Below are positions 15,169 to 21,054 of a stretch of DNA of 21,054 nt, piece by piece. Made by a program: the position numbers and the translations under genes. The stretch's first letter is position 1, and each line of letters begins with the position of its first letter. The notes beneath the pieces were generated by a model. That model searched no databases and was not told the origin of the DNA. It saw only the letters and a program-made list of their open reading frames with translations. The DNA is taken from contig CAAFZS010000062.1 of the NCBI GenBank assembly GCA_900767595.1, forward strand, positions 1-21,054. Direction: 5' to 3'. Source of the stretch: Bacteroidales bacterium. GTDB lineage: Bacteria > Bacteroidota > Bacteroidia > Bacteroidales > Paludibacteraceae.

Positions 15169-16429
15169 ATTTGCGATAGACGAGGTAGGTGGCAAGGATA
15201 CTGGGGATACAGCAGATCATAACGAGCCAGAAGAACCTTGTGTAGCCCAATGCCTCTTGGAGGTAACCGGCTACCAGTCCCGGAAGCATCAATCCGAGGT
15301 ACATAATAGCGGTACAGATAGAGAAATGGGCGGTTTTATGCTCTCCTTTCGCAAACTGGATCATATACAGCATACAGGCGGTATAGCCGATGCCGTAACC
15401 GAACTGCTCGAAACCGATGCAAGCAGTGATGAGCCAGAGGTTCGTGGGTTGTGCCATCGCCATATAACAATACACCACGCACGGGAGGGTAAGGAAAAGG
15501 CACATCCAAATCAGCACTCGTTTCAGTCCCCATTTACTGCCTGCCAGTCCGCCTAATACGCCGCCAAGTAACATCATTCCTACTCCTATACCTCCATAGC
15601 AGAGACCGATCTCATCTGCCGTCAATCCCAATCCGCCTTGTTCGATGGGATCCAAGAAGAACGGTGTACAGAGTTTGAGAAGTAGAGCTTCGGGAAGGCG
15701 ATAGAGCAGCATAAAAGTGAGGGCAAGTGCAATTCCGGGTTTGCGGAAGAACTCCACAAAAGTGAGTCCTATCTCTTTCCAGATAGCGGCTGCGCTGCGC
15801 CGTTCGGGCATCTGCTCCGTGCGAGGCAGAGCGAAACTATGCCATAGCACAATGAGTGCGATAATCAAAGAGACGCTCATTAGGGTAAACGTCCAAGCGG
15901 AAGCCACGGAATGGGACCTCTCTAACCAACCCACCAGAATGAGCAGAAACGCTTGGCAGTAGATGCTCGCCAGTTTATAGAAGACCGACCTAATACCGAC
16001 AAAAGCGGATTGCTGTTTGTCGGTTAAAGCAATCATATAAAACCCGTCGGCAGCGATGTCGTGCGTGGCGGAGGCGAAAGCCGTAATAGTAAATAGAATC
16101 AGTCCGATAGCAAAATATCCTCTAGGAGCGAGGATAGCGATGAGGAAGATAGTGATGACCATCATACTCTGCATAAGGATGATCCACCAGCGTTTGGTTT
16201 TGATTACATCCACGAACGGGCTCCACAGCGGTTTGATGATCCACGGGAAGGAGATGAGAGATGTGAACAAAGCCAAGGGAGCATTGGGCATTCCGAGCTG
16301 TTTGAATAAGGTTACGCTAATGAACGTAACAATAAAGAAGGGAATACCTTCTGCCAAATACAAAGTGGGGACCCACAACCACGGGGTCCCCAGTTTGTTA
16401 TTGCTATTGTTATTAATAGAAGTTTGCAC
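15161..16429 (-). CDS. AmpG-like major facilitator permease
   Basis: 422 residues with about twelve hydrophobic segments. It resembles the AmpG/PAT branch of the major facilitator superfamily: WLWVPTLYLAEGIPFFIV near the start, LFKQLGMPNAPLALFTSLIS, WIIKPLWSPFVD, ATHDIAADGFYMIAL, and a central loop with PERRSAAAIWKE. AmpG proteins import anhydro-muropeptides released from the cell wall, so peptidoglycan recycling is the likely role, but a related solute is possible. The start is a GTG at 16429, since no ATG is near; it overlaps the foldase gene by 17 nt, so the genes are probably translationally coupled. Confidence 0.85.
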   Translation of the reverse strand: MQTSINNNSNNKLGTPWLWVPTLYLAEGIPFFIVTFISVTLFKQLGMPNAPLALFTSLISFPWIIKPLWSPFVDVIKTKRWWIILMQSMMVITIFLIAILAPRGYFAIGLILFTITAFASATHDIAADGFYMIALTDKQQSAFVGIRSVFYKLASIYCQAFLLILVGWLERSHSVASAWTFTLMSVSLIIALIVLWHSFALPRTEQMPERRSAAAIWKEIGLTFVEFFRKPGIALALTFMLLYRLPEALLLKLCTPFFLDPIEQGGLGLTADEIGLCYGGIGVGMMLLGGVLGGLAGSKWGLKRVLIWMCLFLTLPCVVYCYMAMAQPTNLWLITACIGFEQFGYGIGYTACMLYMIQFAKGEHKTAHFSICTAIMYLGLMLPGLVAGYLQEALGYTRFFWLVMICCIPSILATYLVYRKSC

Positions 16430-18410
16430 GGTTATCGGTTACCTTGGTCTCGTTTTGTACGAGCGAGATGGCTTGGTAAGGCAGCATATAAGCATTGCGC
16501 TGCATCAAGTTCGCTTTCTCTTGCTCAACGTTGATCTCACCATTGGCTACCACTTTTGTTCCGGTCTTGATGACATATACGCCCATCTTTCCTTGAATAG
16601 GAGCGGACAAGGTGTTGTCTTCCATTGCCAGTGCTGTACCGATGACAGCAGGTTCGGAAGCATTACCAAAACGGGAAGAGTTGAAGGTAATGTGGTCAGC
16701 AGTACGGATGGCCGTGCCGGTGATCTCGGCAGCTTGCTCTAAGGAAGCTACATCTTTTAAGTTCTTGATGATGATGTCCGCTTTCTTATTGTTCATTGCC
16801 TCTAAGGTCAGTTCAGCTTTCACGTCCTCGAAGGAACGATAGTCGCCATCGTTGACTTCTGTCAGAGTAGCTACTACGAATTGGTTACCACACTCGAAGA
16901 CATCACTTACTTGACCTTCCTTTGCTTCAAAAGCCCAACGAACGATAGGACGGCTGGAAGTCAGCGAACCTACGTTCTCGGTGTTCTTGGTGAGGTTATA
17001 TTGCGGAACAACGGTCTTGTTGGCTTCTGCTGCGGCTGCGATGAAAGCCTCTTCGGTGTTGTTGTTAACCACAAACTGCTTGGCCTCGTTGTAGAGGATG
17101 GAATACGTCTTGGACGACGGAGAAACCTTACGCTCGAGGATGGCCAGTTGTACTTTCGGGGTAGCCTTGCTTACCTCCATCACTTCGAAGGTTTGCGAGC
17201 CCATACCTACGGCTACAGTGAAACGTTGACCTTTCTTCGTGCTGAAAGCGGGAGTAGCAATCTCCTTGTTGAGTTTGTCTGCGGTGTACCAACCCAGTTC
17301 TTGGTCTTCTTGACCTTCCTCGGTTGCCACGAACTTAAGGAAGACACTATCGGGTTTGGAATAACCGGCTTTGATGATACGGGCGATAGAATAGGTGTCG
17401 TCCGCAAAACGCAGTTCGGTTACTTGACCGGCTTTGGCACCCTTAGCAAAAGCGAAGTCTTTGTATTGTGCAGGTACATTGTCCTCGCTGTAGTCGCGAC
17501 CGTCAAACATAACATCGGAGTTCGGGTTAACAACCATAGCGATATCGTCACTGGTCTTAAACTCGTCGATAAGCGACTCCATAAAGGTGCGCGTAGCCTC
17601 ATAGTCTGCTTGGGAAGGACGGATGTCGAAAGCAACATAAGAGATAGCGCGGTTGGGCGTTTGTTTGTAGGTGGCTTTGTGTTGCTTGTAGAGTTTCTTG
17701 AGATCTGCGTTGCTAACGGTGATGAGGGAATCAGCTACGGTGTAGTAAGGTTGCATCACATAGTTAGCGGTTACATCTACTTGACTGCCCTCAAAAGCAT
17801 ATTTAGCATCGAGGCTGTTGGCAACCACGAGGTTTTGAACGAGGGCGGTGTATTTGTCTTGCAGTTGAGTCAGACGTACTGCTTTCTCCCAGTACATCCA
17901 GTAGTTTTTATAACTCTTGATAGCTGCGGCTTGTTCGGGGTCCTCTACCTCTTGGTTCATCTGGTTGAGGAAACGAACGAGTTGTGCGCGGTCTAAGTTC
18001 CCGTTAGCATCCGCAAAGATATTACGAATGATACGGTGAGGATTAGCGCCGATGCAGAGTTCGCTGAGTTCGTCAGCGGTAACTGCCATACCAATCTCTT
18101 CTGCTTGGTCACCAAGGGCATATTCCATCAGCAGGGTCTGCCATACTTGGTTACGAATCTGACTCTGGAAAGCCTCGTCGTTGACGTTCTGACCTTGCAT
18201 CTTGGCTACCTCGGTCAATTGCTCCTTGGCTGCCTCGTACTCGGTGTAATGCACTTCGTGTCCGGCGATAACACCAATGTTCTCGCGGCTACGGTTAAAG
18301 AAACTACTACCTGAGTTAAGGAAGTCACCCAGGATAAATGCCAGCATGGCAGCTCCTACAATCACGAGGAGGAAAACGCCATGGTTACGAATTTTTTGTA
18401 ATGTTGCCAT
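16413..18410 (-). CDS. ppiD: PpiD-like membrane-anchored peptidyl-prolyl isomerase / foldase
   Basis: 665 residues from the ATG at 18410 (MATLQKIRNHGVFLLVIVGA); the longer frame is not used because it would include the lipoprotein stop region. One membrane segment (about 11-29) is followed by a SurA_N-like helical region (NIGVIAGHEVHYTEYEAAKE) and two parvulin-related stretches, one near 250-360 and one containing LGWYTADKLNKEI and MGSQTFEVMEVSKA, plus a late PPIase-like segment. PpiD proteins sit at the periplasmic exit of the Sec translocon and assist folding of exported proteins. The gene follows the lipoprotein gene by 35 nt with no separate promoter visible. Confidence 0.8.
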   Translation of the reverse strand: MATLQKIRNHGVFLLVIVGAAMLAFILGDFLNSGSSFFNRSRENIGVIAGHEVHYTEYEAAKEQLTEVAKMQGQNVNDEAFQSQIRNQVWQTLLMEYALGDQAEEIGMAVTADELSELCIGANPHRIIRNIFADANGNLDRAQLVRFLNQMNQEVEDPEQAAAIKSYKNYWMYWEKAVRLTQLQDKYTALVQNLVVANSLDAKYAFEGSQVDVTANYVMQPYYTVADSLITVSNADLKKLYKQHKATYKQTPNRAISYVAFDIRPSQADYEATRTFMESLIDEFKTSDDIAMVVNPNSDVMFDGRDYSEDNVPAQYKDFAFAKGAKAGQVTELRFADDTYSIARIIKAGYSKPDSVFLKFVATEEGQEDQELGWYTADKLNKEIATPAFSTKKGQRFTVAVGMGSQTFEVMEVSKATPKVQLAILERKVSPSSKTYSILYNEAKQFVVNNNTEEAFIAAAAEANKTVVPQYNLTKNTENVGSLTSSRPIVRWAFEAKEGQVSDVFECGNQFVVATLTEVNDGDYRSFEDVKAELTLEAMNNKKADIIIKNLKDVASLEQAAEITGTAIRTADHITFNSSRFGNASEPAVIGTALAMEDNTLSAPIQGKMGVYVIKTGTKVVANGEINVEQEKANLMQRNAYMLPYQAISLVQNETKVTDNRANFY

Positions 18411-18445
18411 AAATGTATAAATTTTTAATTGTTTATTTGTTTCGA

Positions 18446-19354
18446 TTATTCTTCGTATGGACCGAACCCGAGGTTCTTGTTGCTCGACCAATAAATGTAA
18501 CCTTGGTTAGAGACGGTCTCCACTGTTCCGCTATAGTTGGTAATCTTTGACTCGATGAAGACCGTGTCGCCAACGGCCAACATATCCGGACTGGAGAAGA
18601 CGGCAGAAGTACCTTTTACTTTTACGCGATAGCAGTAGAAGGTAGATTTCGAATCCTTATCCGCAATGGTGAAGGTGGCGTTCTTGTACGAACTGGGAGA
18701 CTCTCCAATCGTATAAACGATACCCACAATCTTATAGGTTTCTGTACTCGTCTTGCCGGGACCTAACGCCAAACCGATACTGTCAGCTTGTGCAATGGTT
18801 ATCTGGTCTGCTTTGGGAGCAGGGCAAGCGGGAAGATCGTCAATGCTTAACGTAAAGATGCCTTTTTGATAACTCTCGATGAAGCCGTTGGACATCTCGG
18901 GTTTCACGTTGCCGCTCTTGTCAACATATTTTTGTAAAGGACCGACAAGGGTCAGCTCCGAACCTACCAAAGGCACTTTGTACATAGAGGAGAAATTCTT
19001 GTTTCTCAGATCCTTTGTGTAATAACAAGTCAGTTCGCTTGTTGTACTACCATCTTTGATAACCATATTGATGTCCGTATATTTGGCGGGTACGTCACTG
19101 GGAGCGGTGATGTTTTTGCTAATGATGCCTCTAATCCGGTATTTCTGTGTCGTTGTTTCTCCATTTGTCAAGGCATCAATAATCTTGAGCGCACTATCAA
19201 TACTTACGTCGATAGCATCCACGATGGGGGCCGGCTCTGAAGTCAGGTTGAAACTGTTGTCCCCCGGACTAGGGATATTCGAACTCTCTTGACAACTGAT
19301 TAACAGCATGCTCGCAAGCAGCAATACGGACGAAAATAGACTAATTTGCTTCAT
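18446..19354 (-). CDS. lipoprotein with two OB-fold-like repeats
   Basis: 302 residues from the ATG at 19354 (MKQISLFSSVLLLASMLLIS, then Cys21: lipobox LISC). Two similar halves follow. The first (about 45-160) has IDSALKIIDALTNGETTTQK and IKDGSTTSELTCYY; the second (about 185-290) has AQADSIGLALGPGKTSTETY and IADKDSKSTFYCYR. Both have the pattern of an OB-fold nucleic-acid-binding-like domain often found in Bacteroidota lipoproteins, frequently near secreted nucleases. The ligand is not known. It is the first gene of the long minus-strand run (lipoprotein, foldase, permease) and has its own promoter shared divergently with infC. Confidence 0.72.
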   Translation of the reverse strand: MKQISLFSSVLLLASMLLISCQESSNIPSPGDNSFNLTSEPAPIVDAIDVSIDSALKIIDALTNGETTTQKYRIRGIISKNITAPSDVPAKYTDINMVIKDGSTTSELTCYYTKDLRNKNFSSMYKVPLVGSELTLVGPLQKYVDKSGNVKPEMSNGFIESYQKGIFTLSIDDLPACPAPKADQITIAQADSIGLALGPGKTSTETYKIVGIVYTIGESPSSYKNATFTIADKDSKSTFYCYRVKVKGTSAVFSSPDMLAVGDTVFIESKITNYSGTVETVSNQGYIYWSSNKNLGFGPYEE

Positions 19355-19372
19355 ATTACTCAAATTTGGGTG

Positions 19373-19404
19373 CAAAGATACAAAATTTCTCGCATATACG
19401 CAAA
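19373..19404 (-). promoter_or_regulatory. promoter of the lipoprotein-foldase run
   Basis: Minus-strand -33 TTTG (complement of 19401-19404), 20-nt spacer, -7 TATCTTTG (complement of 19373-19380). Start of transcription is expected near 19366, about 12 nt before the ATG at 19354, so the leader is very short. Confidence 0.8.
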
Positions 19405-19439
19405 CATTATTAAAAAAATATCACTTTTTTTCGAAAAAA

Positions 19440-19471
19440 TTTGGTAGTATCAAAAAAATGTTGTACCTTTG
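19440..19471 (+). promoter_or_regulatory. promoter of infC-rpmI-rplT
   Basis: -33 TTTG (19440-19443), 20-nt spacer, -7 TACCTTTG (19464-19471). Expected start near 19478, about 25 nt before the infC ATG at 19503. The region between the two divergent -33 boxes is a 35-nt AT-rich stretch. Confidence 0.82.
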
Positions 19472-19502
19472 CACGCTTTTTATTAAAAATGCATTATTGT
19501 AT

Positions 19503-20066
19503 ATGGCGTTAAACGTCCCCAACAACTCTCCTCGTCCCCAGCGTGGCCGAGTAGAAAAAGAGATGCCGAATCGCATCAACGACAAGATTCGCGGTGTGAA
19601 CGAAGTTCGCTTAGTAGGCGACAATGTAGAGCAGGGTATTTATAGTTATCGCGAGGCTATGCGCATAGCCGATGACTTGAATCTGGACCTCGTAGAGGTT
19701 TCCCCTAATGCCGCTCCCCCTGTGTGCCGCATTCTGGATTACCAGAAGTTCTTGTACCAGAAAAAACGCAAAGAGAAGGAGATCAAGCAAAACTCCGCGA
19801 AGATTGTGGTCAAAGAGATTCGTTTCGGACCGCAAACCGATGAGCATGATTACAATTTTAAGCTCAAACATGCTCAGGAGTTCTTGAAAGACGGTAACAA
19901 AGTGAAGGCATATGTGTTCTTCCGCGGTCGTTCCATCGTTTTCAAGGAGCAAGGCGAACTGCTGCTCGCGCGTTTTGCTAACGACTTGGAGGATGTGGGT
20001 AAGCCCGAAGCCGTTCCGCAACTGGAAGGCAAGCGGATGATTGTGATGATTGCGCCTAAGAAATAA
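19503..20066 (+). CDS. infC: translation initiation factor IF-3
   Basis: 187 residues. The start is the ATG at 19503 (MALNVPNNS...), because the promoter lies at 19440-19471 and any earlier start would be outside the transcript; the ATG at 19563 is an alternative that would begin right at the conserved core. Core elements are present: NRINDKIRGVNEVRLVGDN, LDLVEVSPNAAPPVCRILDY, EIRFGPQTDEHDYNFK, and KAYVFFRGRSIVFKEQGELL. IF-3 binds the 30S subunit, checks start codons and prevents premature 50S joining. It leads the infC-rpmI-rplT operon, with 92 nt before rpmI that contain a hairpin. Confidence 0.96.
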   Translation: MALNVPNNSPRPQRGRVEKEMPNRINDKIRGVNEVRLVGDNVEQGIYSYREAMRIADDLNLDLVEVSPNAAPPVCRILDYQKFLYQKKRKEKEIKQNSAKIVVKEIRFGPQTDEHDYNFKLKHAQEFLKDGNKVKAYVFFRGRSIVFKEQGELLLARFANDLEDVGKPEAVPQLEGKRMIVMIAPKK

Positions 20067-20092
20067 TTGTGCATCGTGCATTGTTAACCCAT

Positions 20093-20124
20093 AGTCGATA
20101 GGCCACCGATGGCTGCCTACGACT
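20093..20124 (+). promoter_or_regulatory. hairpin in the infC-rpmI gap
   Basis: AGTCG-A-TAGGC (20093-20103) pairs with GCCTACGACT (20115-20124), giving a 10-bp stem with one bulged A; an alternative inner stem GCCA/TGGC is possible. It lies 34 nt before rpmI. Ribosomal protein L20 represses its own operon through RNA structures in other bacteria, so a leader element is plausible; a processing or attenuation role is equally possible. Confidence 0.45.
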
Positions 20125-20158
20125 TATATATTTATAAACAATTTAAATTAATAACAAA

Positions 20159-20356
20159 ATGCCAAAGGTAAAAACTAATTCCGGTGCTAAAAAAAGATTC
20201 ACTCTTACCGGAACCGGTAAGGTAAAGCGTAAACACGCTTACCACAGTCACATCTTGACGAAGAAGACCAAGAAGCAGAAACGCAACTTGGACCACTTCG
20301 CATTGGTTGACCAAACGAACATGCGTAGCTTGAGAGAAATGCTCTTGCTCCGCTAA
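20159..20356 (+). CDS. rpmI: 50S ribosomal protein L35
   Basis: 65 residues, normal size for L35. It begins MPKVKTNSGAKKRFTLTGTG and has the basic, lysine-rich composition of the family (KRKHAYHSHILTKKTKKQKR). L35 binds 23S rRNA in the large subunit. It lies between infC and rplT, the standard order. Confidence 0.98.
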   Translation: MPKVKTNSGAKKRFTLTGTGKVKRKHAYHSHILTKKTKKQKRNLDHFALVDQTNMRSLREMLLLR

Positions 20357-20384
20357 GTATTAACCACCAAAATTTTACAGTATT

Positions 20385-20738
20385 ATGCCAAGATCAGTAA
20401 ATCATGTAGCTTCTCGCGCACGTCGCAAGAAAGTTATGAGCCTCACGAGAGGTAACTTTGGTGGCCGTGCCAACGTTTGGACTGTCGCCAAGAACACTTG
20501 GGAGAAAGGTCTCCTTTACGCTTATCGCGATCGTAAGAACAAAAAACGTACATTCCGCGCTCTGTGGATTCAACGTATCAATGCTGCTGCCCGCCTCGAA
20601 GGCGTTAGCTACAGCCAATTGATGGGTGCGTTGAAGAAAGCAGGTATCGAAATCAACCGTAAAGTCCTTGCCGACCTCGCAATGAATGAGCCGAAAGCTT
20701 TCAAGGCTATTGCCGAGAAAGCAAAGAAAGGGATGTGA
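20385..20738 (+). CDS. rplT: 50S ribosomal protein L20
   Basis: 117 residues, full length. Conserved segments: MPRSVNHVASRARRKKVMSL, then GRANVWTVAKNTWEKGLLYA, YRDRKNKKRTFRALWIQRIN and LADLAMNEPKAFKAI. L20 is an early assembly protein of the large subunit and, in several bacteria, the autoregulator of this operon. It starts 28 nt after rpmI. Its TGA stop lies inside a short repeat that resembles the tRNA-Arg 3' end further downstream. Confidence 0.98.
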   Translation: MPRSVNHVASRARRKKVMSLTRGNFGGRANVWTVAKNTWEKGLLYAYRDRKNKKRTFRALWIQRINAAARLEGVSYSQLMGALKKAGIEINRKVLADLAMNEPKAFKAIAEKAKKGM

Positions 20739-20762
20739 TCCATGTAGGATTTCCTACAAAAA

Positions 20763-20797
20763 GAAAAAAAAGCAGCGCCGAGGCGTTGCTTTTTTTG
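20763..20797 (+). terminator. rho-independent terminator of infC-rpmI-rplT
   Basis: AGCAGCGC-CGAG-GCGTTGCT (20771-20790) forms an 8-bp stem with a 4-nt loop followed by seven T. An A run on the other side lets it work in both directions. Confidence 0.88.
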
Positions 20798-20886
20798 TGC
20801 AGGATTTCTAAGTAAAGTTGAATCCATGCAGGATTTCTTCGTAATCCCTTCCGCTCGCGCGGGCGGTCTTACCAGTCTTGAAAACG

Positions 20887-20924
20887 AAAAAAGCACTTGA
20901 AAGTAAACTTTCAGATGCTTTTTT
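20887..20924 (-). terminator. terminator of tRNA-Arg
   Basis: AAAAAAGCA...TGCTTTTTT with inner stem TGAAAG/CTTTCA and loop TAAA. Read on the minus strand it follows the tRNA by 13 nt and ends in a T run; it is symmetrical and may also stop plus-strand transcription. Confidence 0.75.
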
Positions 20925-20937
20925 GTTCTCAATCCTG

Positions 20938-21011
20938 TGATCCATGCAGGATTCAAACCTGCAACCCCCACATCCGTAGTGTGGTACTCTATTCAGTTGA
21001 GCTAATGGACC
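20938..21011 (-). tRNA. tRNA-Arg (anticodon ACG)
   Basis: 74 nt on the minus strand. Acceptor stem GGTCCAT/ATGGATC (one G-T pair) with discriminator A, D stem GCTC/GAGT, anticodon stem CCACA/TGTGG with loop CTACGGA (anticodon ACG), T stem GCAGG/CCTGC with loop TTTGAAT. CCA is not encoded. ACG is read as inosine-34 after TadA action and serves the CGN arginine codons. Confidence 0.95.
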
Positions 21012-21054
21012 TCGTCGGAATTCGCTCAGTACGATGCCAAAGCTCCGCTTCGGC

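Larger units (their letters stand above)
20736..20953. repeat. dispersed copies of the tRNA-Arg 3' end
   Basis: Plus-strand copies of the sequence of the tRNA 3' end (GATCCATGCAGGATT at 20939-20953): TGATCCATGTAGGATTT (20736-20752), TGCAGGATTTCT (20798-20809) and AATCCATGCAGGATTTCT (20821-20838). The stretch 20798-20886 holds no gene; it has a GC-rich hairpin at 20851-20866. Confidence 0.7.

Noticed and set aside
20798..20886. Possible degenerate tRNA (a TTGGTAA-like anticodon loop CTGGTAA and T-arm-like GGATT/AATCC on the minus strand)
   Set aside because: The stems around the loop do not pair and no acceptor stem can be built; only the 3'-end-like repeat is convincing.
20739..20937. Bacteroidales-1 type (6S-like) RNA, often found downstream of rplT
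   Set aside because: The gap is split by two terminators and has no -7 box or long conserved-looking structure of the needed length.

Overview
The window looks like a chromosome segment of a gut-type Bacteroidales bacterium (Bacteroidota). Three things point there. Promoters carry the Bacteroidota -33 TTTG / -7 TAnnTTTG signature (for example the divergent pair at 19373-19471). The core proteins (infC-rpmI-rplT order, PssA, a PpiD-like foldase, OB-fold lipoprotein) have Bacteroidales character. A secreted nuclease ends in what looks like a remnant of a type IX secretion sorting domain. I see no plasmid or phage structural genes.

Layout. (1) 1-184: the left end of an IS3-type insertion sequence, cut by the window edge. 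(2) 297-8707, all on the minus strand: an AT-rich accessory block. In transcription order it holds a DUF1016/YhcG PD-(D/E)xK nuclease, a HAD-phosphoribosyltransferase fusion overlapping a DprA-like protein (a ShosTA-like pair), then a fused methylase-like / HsdS-like / histidine-kinase protein overlapping a receiver-domain protein, then a membrane-anchored DUF3298-like protein and a von Willebrand A lipoprotein. (3) 8712-9716: a WYL-domain regulator that is more GC-rich and 4 nt upstream of the DUF1016 gene. It has its own promoter and a near-perfect palindrome over the -7 box. (4) 9817-19354, minus strand: a tightly packed run of core genes (lipoprotein, PpiD-like foldase, AmpG-like permease, pssA, endonuclease I, PAP2 phosphatase, uvrB), with several overlapping ends. 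(5) 19440-20738, plus strand: infC-rpmI-rplT with terminator. (6) 20938-21011, minus strand: tRNA-Arg(ACG).

The most interesting part is 2134-7605. One polypeptide (3102-5297) seems to join a type I restriction-style methylase core whose catalytic motif IV is degenerate (VPPF instead of N/D/S-PP-Y/F), a single HsdS-like target-recognition domain, a coiled coil, and a GHKL histidine-kinase ATPase domain. Its 4-nt-overlapping partner has a receiver domain and a helical C-terminal domain that may be HEPN-like. This reads as a DNA-sensing two-component system and not a restriction system, since no HsdR is present. The promoters of this operon and of the HAD-PRTase/DprA operon share a 40-nt block (32 of 40 identical): the same inverted repeat TTGTGCA-N7-TGCACAA exactly 8 nt upstream of the same -7 box. 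The two modules are therefore probably co-regulated as one defence or stress unit.

Secondary signals: a short repeat family inserted in frame into both uvrB and the adjacent PAP2 gene, low-complexity tandem repeats that form gene ends, and repeated copies of the tRNA-Arg 3' end downstream of rplT.
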